Origin: M3007 sp046329435
GTDB lineage: Bacteria > Bacteroidota > Bacteroidia > Chitinophagales > Saprospiraceae
Direction: 5' to 3'
NCBI GenBank assembly: GCA_046329435.1
Contig: JAXLUR010000002.1
Location: forward strand, 1-64,000
DNA length: 64,000 nucleotides
The notes under the pieces are model-generated. The model was not told where the DNA came from. It was given only the letters and a program-made list of their open reading frames with translations, and did no database searches. The translations under genes were made by a program, and so were the position numbers. Below are positions 37,661-46,642 of the stretch, one piece after another (positions within the stretch are counted from its first letter, which is position 1; the number at the start of each line of letters is the position of its first letter).

Positions 37661-39127
37661 ATGGCAAAAGAAATAACACCCCGCTCGGAAGACTATTCGC
37701 AATGGTATCTCGACATCGTACAGAAAGCCCGCCTGGCCGACAACTCGCCGGTGCGCGGCTGTATGGTGATCAAGCCGCATGGCTATGCCCTTTGGGAAAA
37801 TATGCGCGATACCCTCGACAAGATGTTCAAGGACACCGGCCACGTCAACGCCTATTTCCCGCTTTTTATCCCGAAAAGCTTCTTGTCGAAGGAAGCCGCT
37901 CACGTGGAAGGTTTTGCCAAGGAATGCGCCGTGGTGACCCACTACCGCCTCAAGAACGACCCGAACGGCGGTGGTGTTGTCGTTGACCCCGAAGCAAAAC
38001 TGGAAGAGGAACTGATCGTGCGACCCACTTCCGAAACCATCATCTGGAATACCTACCGCGACTGGATTCAAAGCTACCGCGACCTGCCCATCCTGCTCAA
38101 CCAGTGGGCCAACGTTGTGCGTTGGGAAATGCGCACCCGCGCCTTCCTGCGCACCGCCGAATTCCTTTGGCAGGAAGGCCACACCGCCCACGCAACCGCC
38201 GATGAAGCAATGGCCGAAGCGCGCCAGATGCTCGACGTGTACGCCCGGTTTGCCGAAGAATACATGGCCATGCCGGTCATCAAAGGCGCAAAAACCGCGA
38301 ATGAGCGCTTTGCCGGCGCAGAAGATACCTTCTGCATCGAGGCTTTGATGCAAGACGGGAAAGCCCTGCAGGCAGGCACCTCGCACTTCCTCGGCCAAAA
38401 CTTCGCCAAGGCTTTCGACGTCCTGTTCCTCAACAAAGACAACCAGCAGGAATACGTCTGGGCTACTTCCTGGGGCGTTTCCACGCGCCTGATCGGCGGC
38501 CTCATCATGACGCACTCCGACGACGACGGCCTCGTGCTGCCGCCCAAACTCGCGCCCATCCAGGTGGTGATCGTGCCGATTCCGAAGCCGGCGCCGGGCC
38601 TCACCGAGGCGGCTGAAAAAATTGCCTCGGCTCTGCGCGCAAAGGGCGTTCGGGTAAAGATCGACAACGACGACCAGAACCGTCCGGGCTTCAAATTTGC
38701 GGAATACGAAATGATCGGCGTTCCGGTTCGTCTCGGCATCGGCCAGCGCGACATCGATGCCGGCCAGGTTGAAGTGGCTCGCCGCGATACCAAGGAAAAA
38801 AGCAATGTGCCGCTCGAAGGCGTAGCCGACTACGTAGCCAATCTGCTCGACGATATCCAGGCCAACCTGTTCACCCGCGCCAAAGCCTACCGCGACGAGC
38901 ATATCACCCGGGTGGACAGCTGGGAGGAATTTGTGGATGTGCTGGAAAATAAAGGCGGTTTCGCCTACGCGCACTGGGATGGCACGACGGAAACGGAACT
39001 GGCCATCAAGGAAAAAACCAAGGCAACCATCCGTTGCATCCCGCTCGACGGCGCCGACGAGGCCGGTCGCTGCATTCTGACCGGCCAGCCGAGCGAACGC
39101 CGAGTGCTGTTTGCCAAGGCATATTAA
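37661..39127 (+). CDS. proS: Prolyl-tRNA synthetase, archaeal/eukaryotic-like type
   Basis: The 488-residue class II enzyme charges tRNA-Pro in the cytoplasm. Class II motif 2 is seen as VVRWEMRTRAFLRTAEFLWQ, preceded by ELIVRPTSETIIWNTY. Motif 3 is GLIMTHSDDDGLVLPPKLAP. The short form without the large editing insertion, and the C-terminal zinc-like extension with IRCIPLDGADEAGRCILTGQ, mark the archaeal-type (ProS type 3) enzyme usual in Bacteroidota. The gene is a single unit ending at a hairpin shared with the convergent acetyltransferase gene. Confidence 0.97.
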   Translation: MAKEITPRSEDYSQWYLDIVQKARLADNSPVRGCMVIKPHGYALWENMRDTLDKMFKDTGHVNAYFPLFIPKSFLSKEAAHVEGFAKECAVVTHYRLKNDPNGGGVVVDPEAKLEEELIVRPTSETIIWNTYRDWIQSYRDLPILLNQWANVVRWEMRTRAFLRTAEFLWQEGHTAHATADEAMAEARQMLDVYARFAEEYMAMPVIKGAKTANERFAGAEDTFCIEALMQDGKALQAGTSHFLGQNFAKAFDVLFLNKDNQQEYVWATSWGVSTRLIGGLIMTHSDDDGLVLPPKLAPIQVVIVPIPKPAPGLTEAAEKIASALRAKGVRVKIDNDDQNRPGFKFAEYEMIGVPVRLGIGQRDIDAGQVEVARRDTKEKSNVPLEGVADYVANLLDDIQANLFTRAKAYRDEHITRVDSWEEFVDVLENKGGFAYAHWDGTTETELAIKEKTKATIRCIPLDGADEAGRCILTGQPSERRVLFAKAY

Positions 39128-39138
39128 TATTGATTGCA

Positions 39139-39173
39139 GGAGCAAGCCGTCCCCGACACGGGCGGCTTGCTCC
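39139..39173. terminator. Hairpin between convergent proS and acetyltransferase genes
   Basis: A perfect 11-bp stem (39139-39149 with 39163-39173, GGAGCAAGCCG) with a 13-nt loop lies 11 nt after the proS stop. It has no T tail. Confidence 0.6.
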
Positions 39174-39187
39174 GCTGCATGTTTGGG

Positions 39188-39706
39188 TTACACGATGTCC
39201 GTGTTTTTCTCCCAAAGCCAGATTCTGCCGTCCTGCAGGTCTATTTTTTCTTCAATCAGGTTGAATCCAAGTTTGCGCAGCAAGGCCGCCGAGGCATTCT
39301 CTTCCGCCAGGGTATGCGCCCGCACGATCCTTGCGCCCCTTTGCCGCGCGTGCTCGATGAGTGCGGCGGCCGTCTCCGTCGCCAGCCCCTGCCCCTGATA
39401 AGCATCCGCGATTTCATAGCCGATTTCCAGCGACCCGTCAGGAGCGGGCGGACCTTTGTAGCCAGCCGTACCGATCAGGCGCACATCGGCTTTATGTATG
39501 ATAAAATACGACCACCAGCCTGCTTCGTCGGGGTGCTCGAGCAGATAACGGTGCATCCAGTTCAATGCTTCCGGAAAGTGGCTCCATTGGTCGGCTATGG
39601 CCGCACCGCCCAGCAGGGCGGAGAGTTCGGCCTCGTCGTTGCGGGCCGCGGCGCCGAGCAGGTCGATGCTTGCGGGCACCAGAAACAGTCGTTCGGTCTG
39701 GATCAT
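39188..39706 (-). CDS. GNAT family N-acetyltransferase
   Basis: The 172-residue protein starts at ATG 39706 (MIQTERLFLVPAS), the usual opening of the RimJ/RimL-like GNAT group. LEIGYEIADAYQGQGLATETAAALIEHA is the acetyl-CoA binding segment with Q-x-x-G-x-A. ASAALLRKLGFNLIEEKID is the final helix and strand. It should transfer an acetyl group to an amine of a protein, antibiotic or small molecule. The substrate is unknown. Confidence 0.9.
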   Translation of the reverse strand: MIQTERLFLVPASIDLLGAAARNDEAELSALLGGAAIADQWSHFPEALNWMHRYLLEHPDEAGWWSYFIIHKADVRLIGTAGYKGPPAPDGSLEIGYEIADAYQGQGLATETAAALIEHARQRGARIVRAHTLAEENASAALLRKLGFNLIEEKIDLQDGRIWLWEKNTDIV

Positions 39707-40039
39707 ATCGGGCAGCTTGGGTGGTCGAAGGTCGGTCAAAAATCGACAGTTCGGTAAAAATTTAATTTGCGCAAACGAGTGAAGTTTCGACATTAGCGCT
39801 GCTTTAGTGCTGCGACAGCGGCCAAACCCGGCCCGAAGAGGGGCCGTGTGAAAACAATCTGACACTACACTAATCCATTCTATTGTATGAACGACGCCGG
39901 CTGTGGTCACATGGCCGGCGTTTTGTATTCATGGGGTTTATTCAAAATTTTCTTTCAATACGAAACTTTTTCAACCCCCCGGACAGTTTTTCGTTTGGAT
40001 ACCGCAACCTGTTACCTAACCAATCTGTCCTGTCTTCCC
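39707..40039. other. Divergent spacer with a hairpin, no gene
   Basis: The 333 bp between the acetyltransferase and the MFS transporter gene has no convincing coding sequence. It contains the terminator-like hairpin at 39894-39924, which lies before the MFS start and could attenuate its transcription. Confidence 0.5.
39894..39924 (+). terminator. Terminator-like hairpin upstream of the MFS gene
   Basis: An 8-bp GC-rich stem (39894-39901 with 39914-39921, ACGCCGGC) with a 12-nt loop is followed by TTTTG. It lies 116 nt before the MFS ATG, so it could be an attenuator or end an unseen short RNA. Confidence 0.5.
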
Positions 40040-41317
40040 ATGCTATTTAAATTATACAGACACTGGCGAAGCGCCTATATGGGCATCCCGACCACGATAT
40101 GGATGTTGTCGATGGTCAGCCTGATCAACCGTTGCGGCGCAATGGTGATCGCTTTTCTCACTGTTTATCTCCACAAGGAGCTCGGATTTGACATCCGGCA
40201 TACGGGCTATGTCACCGGCTGTTTCGGCGCCGGCGCCCTGCTCGGCGCTTACGTTGGCGGGCGTTTGACCGACCGCATTGGCTACTATCGCGTACAGCTG
40301 TGGAGCCTGGTGCTCAACGGCCTTATCTTGCTGCTACTGATGCTGCTGCGCGATTTCTGGGCCATGTGCTTCACCGTGTTTGTTCTTAGCCTGGTATCGG
40401 AGGCTTTCAGGCCCGCAAACTCGGTAGCCATTTCGCGACATTGTACGCCGGAAACGCGCACTCGCTCGATCTCCCTCTACCGAATGTCGGTCAACCTTGG
40501 CTGGGCGGTGGCGCCTGCCCTCGGTGGCCCGCTGGCCAAGCTGGGCTGGAGCTACCTCTTTTGGGCCGACGGTCTGACCTGCCTTCTGGCGGCCCTGTTG
40601 CTGATTCGCTGGCTGAAACCCCAGCCGGCCGATCCATCCGAGGAAAAAAAGGAGGAAAAAAAACCGGCAGAAAGTCCGCGTGCCTCGGCATATCGCGACC
40701 GCGTTTACATGTATTTCATCGGGCTGACCCTGGTCGGGGCGCTGGTATTCATGCAAATCATTTGGACGGTACCCGTTTATTTTGCCGAAGCATACCACTG
40801 GGATACGGCTAAAATCGGCCTGGTTGCAGCCCTGAACGGCTTGCTGGTGTTTTTGTTTGAAATGCCTATGATTTACCAGATCGAAGGCCGCCGGCAAGGG
40901 CTTGATTATGTGCGGCTCGGTCTGGTTTTGTATGCCATAGCCTACCTGTCCTTCGTTTTTCCGCCGGGCGGACTGGTGTCGGCGCTGGTGTTTACCGTGG
41001 CGATTTCTTTCGGCGAAATGTTCGTCATGCCGTTCAGCAGCAATTTCGCATTCGGAAGAGCCTCGGCACAGGGCAACCAGGGCCAGTACATGGCCCTGTA
41101 CACGATGGGGTACTCTCTGGCGAATATTATTGCCCCGCTGTTTGGTACGCAGGTCATCGCAGCCTGGGGTTTTCATACCCTGTGGTACTTGCTTGCCGCA
41201 CTGGCCGGCATTACCTGGATCGGCTTCGGGATGTTGAAAAAAGAAGTGGAAGGACTGGCTCTCCAGCCGGTACAAAGGGTTGAGCTGGCTGAAAGCGAAG
41301 CCGTATCACAAACGTGA
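40040..41317 (+). CDS. MFS transporter
   Basis: The inner-membrane protein of about 425 residues starts at ATG 40040 (MLFKLYRHWRSAYMGIP). Twelve hydrophobic helices can be drawn. The cytoplasmic loop between helices 2 and 3 is GGRLTDRIGYYRVQ, the MFS signature GxLxDRxGxR. A charged central loop (EEKKEEKKPAES) separates the halves. It is probably a drug or metabolite exporter; the substrate is unknown. It ends in the strong hairpin at 41322. Confidence 0.9.
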   Translation: MLFKLYRHWRSAYMGIPTTIWMLSMVSLINRCGAMVIAFLTVYLHKELGFDIRHTGYVTGCFGAGALLGAYVGGRLTDRIGYYRVQLWSLVLNGLILLLLMLLRDFWAMCFTVFVLSLVSEAFRPANSVAISRHCTPETRTRSISLYRMSVNLGWAVAPALGGPLAKLGWSYLFWADGLTCLLAALLLIRWLKPQPADPSEEKKEEKKPAESPRASAYRDRVYMYFIGLTLVGALVFMQIIWTVPVYFAEAYHWDTAKIGLVAALNGLLVFLFEMPMIYQIEGRRQGLDYVRLGLVLYAIAYLSFVFPPGGLVSALVFTVAISFGEMFVMPFSSNFAFGRASAQGNQGQYMALYTMGYSLANIIAPLFGTQVIAAWGFHTLWYLLAALAGITWIGFGMLKKEVEGLALQPVQRVELAESEAVSQT

Positions 41318-41321
41318 AAAC

Positions 41322-41394
41322 CTGCATTTTTTCTAAAAAAACAACCGCGTACGACCGATCAGTCGTAGGCGGTTGTTTTTTAGAAAAAATGCAG
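41322..41394. terminator. Very long bidirectional terminator hairpin
   Basis: The arms 41322-41348 and 41369-41394 are complementary over 26 bp with one bulged A. An inner 6-bp stem (41350-41355 with 41362-41367) has a 6-nt loop. Both arms carry A/T runs, so the hairpin can stop transcription from the MFS gene and from the convergent barrel gene. Confidence 0.85.
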
Positions 41395-41403
41395 ACGGGA
41401 AGA

Positions 41404-41988
41404 CTAGCGGTCGTTGGCGCGCAGGTTCAGAAACATTTTGAAACCGAAGTCGGCAGAGATGGTTTTGGACTGCGTGTAGTAATTGGACCGCAGGAAAACC
41501 TCGTAATTTTTGAAAATGTCGCGGATAAAAAAGTGCCCCAGTTCGATGCCGACACTGTAATCGATGAAACCCTTGGTATCCGTTTCAGAGGCAATTTTAT
41601 TGTTGAAATTGTAGCGCAACCCCGCTTTCCCCAGCACGGTGAACGCATTTTGGTGGGTTTTGGCGCAGCGGGCGCCATTGGAGCGGTACATGCCCGCGCC
41701 GACTTCGAGCAAGGCATAAGGGGTCGTGATGATGGATGCTCCGAAGTCGTCGGCTTTGGGGTCGGCCGTGACCGCCGCGCCGCCGCCGATGCGGGCCACG
41801 CTCCAGTGGGTGCCGATGTTGAAGGCGGCTTCGGCGCCCACGCCTAGGCGATTGCCGATGTGTTCAAGATCAGGCGCGTGAAAATAGATATTCGGAATGT
41901 CGAGAAACAGGCGCGGACCGCCGTATTGTGCCCTCAGGGCGAAAGAAAACAACAGAAATGCAGTCAGGAGGAGGGTCGACTTTTGCAT
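41404..41988 (-). CDS. Small outer-membrane beta-barrel protein
   Basis: The protein of about 194 residues starts at ATG 41988 (MQKSTLLLTAFLLFSFALRAQ, a signal peptide). The mature part alternates polar and aromatic residues in strands (NRLGVGAEAAFNIGTHWSVA, YALLEVGAGMYRS, GKAGLRYNFNN, EVFLRSNYYTQS) and ends in FGFKMFLNLRANDR, the pattern of an 8-stranded barrel. No function is evident. Upstream in-frame residues are not signal-like, so the shorter start is preferred. Confidence 0.8.
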   Translation of the reverse strand: MQKSTLLLTAFLLFSFALRAQYGGPRLFLDIPNIYFHAPDLEHIGNRLGVGAEAAFNIGTHWSVARIGGGAAVTADPKADDFGASIITTPYALLEVGAGMYRSNGARCAKTHQNAFTVLGKAGLRYNFNNKIASETDTKGFIDYSVGIELGHFFIRDIFKNYEVFLRSNYYTQSKTISADFGFKMFLNLRANDR

Positions 41989-42164
41989 GACAAAAATGGA
42001 TTTTAATGAATGACATTTGGCCCAAGACACAACTTTTGGCGGGCGCGCTGCCCGGAGCGGGCCGGACGGGCCGGCAGCAAAGGTGTGCATTGCCGCTAAA
42101 AATTTCTCCTCCCCGCCATGTGTAACGCCGTATTTTCGCCCCACTTTTTTGAAAGGCAAGATTT

Positions 42165-43829
42165 ATGGCAAAAAAAACGACCCAACCGTCCAAGCCCGTG
42201 GCTTCAACCAACGACAGTTCTGATTTCAACTGGCAAACCTGGCTGCCGCCGTTGCTGGCCTTCGCATTGTTCAGCATGGGGTTGCGCCATGAACTGCTGG
42301 GCATCGACGATCATACGGCTACCGTGGACAATCCGGCAGTCAACGGTTTTTCGCCTTTCTCCCACCTCAATCTGGGGATGTACGCGCCGATTACCTGGCT
42401 TTTTTACGGCGTGGCCTATGCCCTGGGCAAGGACAGCCCGATCTTTTACCATTTGCTGAGCCTGCTTGCCCACACCGCCAACGTCTGGCTGGTAAACCGC
42501 ATGGTGCAACGCCTGAGCGGACAACGCTCGGTCGCTTTTTGGGTCGCGCTGCTTTTTGCCGTTCACCCCATTCAGGTAGAATCGGTTGCCTGGATCGCAG
42601 GTTTCAGTACGCCTTTGTATGCCCTCTTTTTCCTGCTGGCAGCCAACTGGTACCTTGACTACGCCGAACACCCCGAGCAAAATCGTCCCTATTTGCTTGC
42701 CCTTGGGGCATTTGTGCTGGCCTGCCTTTCCAAAAGCGCGGCGGTGACACTTCCGCTGGTGCTGGTGCTGTTCGACTGGTGGGCCCAACGGCCGGTGCTC
42801 GAACGCCGCCGTATCATGGGTTATGTGCCGTTTTTTGTCGTCGCGCTGTTGTTCGGTCTGCTTACCGTTTGGTCGCGCCACGAAGCCGGCATGAACATGG
42901 ATGCCAATGGCAACAATTTCAGTTTGCTCGATCGCGCCCTCGTCATTTGCTACACACCCGTGCTGTACTGGGGGAAATATCTGCTGCCCCTCACACTCAA
43001 TATTTATTACAGTTTTGACAAGGTAAACGGCCAGTTTCCGTGGTATTACTGGGCATCGCCGGTCGTTCTGGCTGGCGTGATGTACGCCGGTTGGCGCTGG
43101 CGCCGGCAGGCGCGCTATGCCTGGTTCGGCCTGCTGTTCTTTTTTGCCAACCTGAGTGTCATGTTGCCTTTCCGTTCGATGGGCACGTTCGAACTCTGCG
43201 CCGATCACTACAACTATCTGGCCATGATCGGTATTTTTTTCCTGCTGGCCAAGGGTGTGCCTGCGCTCATGGAAAGCCGGCCGGCCTGGGCAGGCGCCAT
43301 GCGCGCCGTCGTGGGGCTGTGGACGGCTGCCATGCTGGTACTGAGCGTCCGGCAGATCGGGTATTGGAAAGATACCCTGACCGTTGTGTCGCACGCCATC
43401 GAGAATGGTTGCCATCAAAACGGCCGCCTGTACGAAGCCCGCGGCAATGCGTTGGCCAAAAACAAGGATGTCAGCGGCGCGATCAGGGATTATTCGAAAG
43501 CGATTGAAATCAATCCCGAACTCTGGGATTCGTACAAATACCGAGGCAGTCTGTACGGCGCCCGCAAACAATACGACCGGTCAATTGCCGATCTGGGCAA
43601 ATACGTGGAAAAATACCCCGACAGCCACGAACAACTCTTCAACCTCGGCCTGTCCCTCTACAACCTGGGGCACTTGCCCGAGGCAGTCAAGGCGTTTAAC
43701 AGAACGCTCGAACTTGATCCCAACTTCGACCGAGCCTATGCGGCGCGCGGAAATGCCTACATGGCTATGGGCGACAGCGCCAAGGCTGAACTGGATCTCA
43801 GGGAATACGACCGCAGGAAGAACAAATAG
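42165..43829 (+). CDS. Polytopic membrane protein with TPR tail (TMTC/GT-C-like)
   Basis: The 554-residue protein has about ten membrane helices in the first 390 residues, then four TPRs (ARGNALAKNKDVSGAIRDYS, YRGSLYGARKQYDRSIADLG and two more) on the soluble C-terminus. The first extracytoplasmic loop GIDDHTATVDNPAVNGFSPF resembles the Asp-rich loop of GT-C and TMTC O-mannosyltransferases, with WLFYGVAYALG and FHLLSLLAHTAN-like helices. A dolichol- or polyprenyl-linked sugar transferase role is an inference. No glycan pathway genes are beside it. It starts at ATG 42165 and is divergent from the small barrel gene. Confidence 0.82.
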   Translation: MAKKTTQPSKPVASTNDSSDFNWQTWLPPLLAFALFSMGLRHELLGIDDHTATVDNPAVNGFSPFSHLNLGMYAPITWLFYGVAYALGKDSPIFYHLLSLLAHTANVWLVNRMVQRLSGQRSVAFWVALLFAVHPIQVESVAWIAGFSTPLYALFFLLAANWYLDYAEHPEQNRPYLLALGAFVLACLSKSAAVTLPLVLVLFDWWAQRPVLERRRIMGYVPFFVVALLFGLLTVWSRHEAGMNMDANGNNFSLLDRALVICYTPVLYWGKYLLPLTLNIYYSFDKVNGQFPWYYWASPVVLAGVMYAGWRWRRQARYAWFGLLFFFANLSVMLPFRSMGTFELCADHYNYLAMIGIFFLLAKGVPALMESRPAWAGAMRAVVGLWTAAMLVLSVRQIGYWKDTLTVVSHAIENGCHQNGRLYEARGNALAKNKDVSGAIRDYSKAIEINPELWDSYKYRGSLYGARKQYDRSIADLGKYVEKYPDSHEQLFNLGLSLYNLGHLPEAVKAFNRTLELDPNFDRAYAARGNAYMAMGDSAKAELDLREYDRRKNK

Positions 43830-43908
43830 CAGGGTGAATTATCCCTAGTGCTGCTATGGCGAATACCCTCCGATCTGAGCTGATGCTGCGGAATGTTTTT
43901 GCCCGGGA

Positions 43909-43941
43909 AATACATGATGCCGCATCGCGGCATCATGTATT
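43909..43941. repeat. Palindromic element, copy 1
   Basis: A perfect 15-bp inverted repeat (43909-43923 with 43927-43941) has a 3-nt loop, between convergent genes. The motif GCGGCATCATGTAT recurs at 49950, so it may be a dispersed REP-like element as well as a terminator. Confidence 0.7.
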
Positions 43942-44014
43942 AAAGATTCCAAATACCAGCTGTTGTTATGTATGGCGGGCAATTTGATTACGCGCCGCCA
44001 TCCTTTGACGGCGT

Positions 44015-46462
44015 TTAATTCCCGCCGCCACCGCCGCCGCTTTTTTGATCGGAGTTGGTTACGCCGCGTTTGCGCGACACATTTTCGCGCAATTTGCCGA
44101 AACGCCACGAAACGGAGAAACGAACCGCCCGTGCCGGCTGGCGGCTTTCGAAGTGCGTACTGAAATTCGGATCGTTCACATCGTTCTGGTAAATCCGGTT
44201 TTTGAGGAAAAACTGATCGGCCATGAGCGAGAAACGAAGCGATTTGTTCTTTAGCATTGATTTGCTGACGCCAAACTGGTAGTTGTACCAACCGCTGCTG
44301 CGGCCCTGCAGGGTGACATTGCCTACGCCCCACCATCCGTTGCCCTGGATGCGCCAGCCCTTTCCAAGATTGTATTGCAGGTTGCCGTAGCAGTTGCCCG
44401 TTACGCCGTCGTTGCGGTATTCGCCGGTGCCGGCGTAGCCCTCGAGCAGTTCATAAGCAAGGGTAACATTGGCGTAAAAAGTGAGTTTTTTGCCAATAGG
44501 CCCCGAACCGTACATGGTAACGGCGGAGCGGTAATTGCGGCCGTAGTTGCCGTACGTCGTGGTGGCCACGCCAGTTTCGACATTAATATTGGTAAAGTCG
44601 TTGATGGCGTCGGTGGTTAAGCCTTGTTCGATGGTAAAACTCAGGTTGCGCCCGCCTTTAAAAAAGTCGAGCCCCACCTCGATATTATGAGTGAATTCGG
44701 GCAGCAATTGCGGGTTGCCAATGGTCACGTTGCGGGGGTCGGCACTGTTGAGCTGCGGGCGCAGGTACCATACCCCCGGCCGCTGGATGCGACGCGAATA
44801 ACCCATCCGGATACTTTTGCTCTCCGAAATTTTGTACGACAGGTTGAGGGTGGGTACCCATGCCGGGTATTCGTTTGAAAATGTTGAGTGATCGCTCAAC
44901 TCGCCGGAAATATTGGTGTATTCGAAGCGAAATCCAGGTCTGACCGACCATTTGTCGCGTTTCCAGGTGTATTCCGTGTAGCCGCCGAAAATGTCTTGCC
45001 GGTATTGAAACAACCCCGTCTGATCGGGAAAAACGACGTATTCGCCACTCAGAGCGTCGAGATTTTCTTGCTGGTAGTCGTTGTCGAGGTCGCGGATGAC
45101 CGTTTTCGCCCCGAACGAAAGCGACTGGTCTTTTTTCAAAGGCTGGGTGTAATTGATCTCGGCCGTAAATTCATTTTCCGGCTGCTTGTTGAGGAAGCGG
45201 GTGCCACTGTCAGAGCCACCCAGTGTAAACACCCTGTCGTTGCTCGATTTGTTTTCGCCGCGGCTTTGATCGAGGGCCAGTGAAATATCGAATTCCTGCT
45301 CCGGGCGTTTGAATTTTTTGATGTAGTCGAGGCCGTAGGTCATATTGGGCCAGGCATTCTCGTAAACATTGGAGAATATTCCCTGCTCGACCGGCAGCAG
45401 CTCGGCGTTGGTCGCCTGGTACTGGCTCTCGTCGGAACCGCGATAGCGGCCGGTGTGATAATTGGCGTAGGTGCTGATGGAGTTGAGGGTATCGATGTCC
45501 CAGGCCAGTTCGACATTGCCGTAAAAATAGCGGTTCTTCGAATCGCCCTCGCCATAACGGTTGTCCTGATACAGATCGGTCGAGTAAAAATTGACACGGT
45601 TGAACACCGAAGAGCGGTCGTTGTGGTTGCCGCCGCCGCCGAGGTAGGAAGAGATGCCCCAACTGCCGAATTTGGCGTTGAGCGAGGCATTTTCATTGTA
45701 TTGCCCGATCGTATTGATGCCTGAAGAAATATTGCCGTTCATGCCGGCTATGCGGTTGGCTGTCACGATATTGATAATACCGGCCGTGCCCTCGGCGTCG
45801 TACCGGGCGCCGGGCGAAGTGATCACCTCGATGCGTTTGATGGCGCTGGCCGGAAAAGAACGGAGGGCGTCTTTGGGGTTGCGGGCAAAAAGGCCGGTAT
45901 TGCGGCCGTTCAGTTGCACTTTAAAATTGGTTTTGCCCTTGAGGCGAATGTTGTCGTCCTGATCGACTGTTACGAAGGGGATTTTTTGCAAGGTTTCAAT
46001 GGCTGTGCTCCCGGCGGCCGTGGGGTCGTTTTCCACGTTGAAAACGATGCGGTCTGCCTTGACTTCCAGAATGGGTTTGGCTGCCGTGATGGTCACCTGC
46101 TGGAGGGTGTTGTCGGCTGTTTTCATACTCAGGACGCCCAGGTCGCGGTCGGCCGACAGTTCGATTTTTTCCGACTGCAATGGCTGGTAGCCTACGAAAG
46201 TTGCTTCAATGCGGTAAGCGCCTGAATCCAGCTGGCTGAATCTGAACTTGCCGTCCGAGTCGGAAAAGGCAGATTTTACAGGTTTTACAGCCGCTGCGGC
46301 GGTGCCCGTATCCGTTGACACGCGATACAAAAGGACGGTGGCAAACTCCATGGGTTTGTTGCCCGACGAGTCGCGCAGCGCGCCGCTCAGGTTGAATTTT
46401 TGTGCAAGAAGGCCGGCAGGAAGAAGGCACAGGAGGGCGAAAAGGAAAAGGTGTCGCATCAT
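44015..46462 (-). CDS. TonB-dependent-receptor-like outer-membrane barrel protein
   Basis: The protein of about 815 residues starts at ATG 46462 (MMRHLFLFALLCLLPAGLLAQ, a signal peptide). Residues 20-110 are a carboxypeptidase-regulatory-like domain (NLSGALRDSSGNKPMEFATVLLY). A plug domain follows (KADRIVFNVENDPTAAGSTA). A large barrel of the OMP_b-brl_3 type fills the rest (GMNGNISSGINTIGQYNENA, YSRRIQRPGVWYLRPQLNSA). No TonB box was clear. The tail is Gly-rich (SDQKSGGGGGGN). The substrate is unknown; there is no SusD partner, which argues against a polysaccharide-utilisation locus. A TATTTTTG element lies 30 nt upstream. Confidence 0.9.
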   Translation of the reverse strand: MMRHLFLFALLCLLPAGLLAQKFNLSGALRDSSGNKPMEFATVLLYRVSTDTGTAAAAVKPVKSAFSDSDGKFRFSQLDSGAYRIEATFVGYQPLQSEKIELSADRDLGVLSMKTADNTLQQVTITAAKPILEVKADRIVFNVENDPTAAGSTAIETLQKIPFVTVDQDDNIRLKGKTNFKVQLNGRNTGLFARNPKDALRSFPASAIKRIEVITSPGARYDAEGTAGIINIVTANRIAGMNGNISSGINTIGQYNENASLNAKFGSWGISSYLGGGGNHNDRSSVFNRVNFYSTDLYQDNRYGEGDSKNRYFYGNVELAWDIDTLNSISTYANYHTGRYRGSDESQYQATNAELLPVEQGIFSNVYENAWPNMTYGLDYIKKFKRPEQEFDISLALDQSRGENKSSNDRVFTLGGSDSGTRFLNKQPENEFTAEINYTQPLKKDQSLSFGAKTVIRDLDNDYQQENLDALSGEYVVFPDQTGLFQYRQDIFGGYTEYTWKRDKWSVRPGFRFEYTNISGELSDHSTFSNEYPAWVPTLNLSYKISESKSIRMGYSRRIQRPGVWYLRPQLNSADPRNVTIGNPQLLPEFTHNIEVGLDFFKGGRNLSFTIEQGLTTDAINDFTNINVETGVATTTYGNYGRNYRSAVTMYGSGPIGKKLTFYANVTLAYELLEGYAGTGEYRNDGVTGNCYGNLQYNLGKGWRIQGNGWWGVGNVTLQGRSSGWYNYQFGVSKSMLKNKSLRFSLMADQFFLKNRIYQNDVNDPNFSTHFESRQPARAVRFSVSWRFGKLRENVSRKRGVTNSDQKSGGGGGGN

Positions 46463-46491
46463 GAGAAGGGTAAAAGGATAGTTCAGATTGT

Positions 46492-46499
46492 CAAAAATA
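46492..46499 (-). promoter_or_regulatory. Bacteroidota -7 promoter element for the TonB-like barrel gene
   Basis: On the minus strand TATTTTTG matches TAnnTTTG, 29 nt before the chosen ATG. Confidence 0.5.
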
Positions 46500-46576
46500 G
46501 ATGACACAAACGCAGCGCCAGCCTTACAGGTTTGATTTGTGAAAACATTAACGTCTGCGCAAAAAAGGCACTAAAG

Positions 46577-46621
46577 CGCGTACGGCCGGCATACTTTCGA
46601 CAAGTATTCCGGCCGTACGCG
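46577..46621 (-). terminator. Strong hairpin downstream of the DUF6089-like gene
   Basis: A 13-bp GC-rich stem (46577-46589 with 46609-46621), a mismatch and a further 6 bp (46591-46596 with 46602-46607) close on a 5-nt loop. It is 22 nt after the stop of the upstream gene. Confidence 0.75.
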
Positions 46622-46642
46622 TGACAGCAGGGTTCAAATAAC

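Noticed and set aside
37583..39145. 520-codon minus-strand ORF opposite proS
   Set aside because: Shadow of the synthetase; no domain.
43854..44336. 160-codon minus-strand ORF next to the palindrome
   Set aside because: It overlaps the 3' end of the TonB-like gene and reads through the hairpin; no signal or domain.
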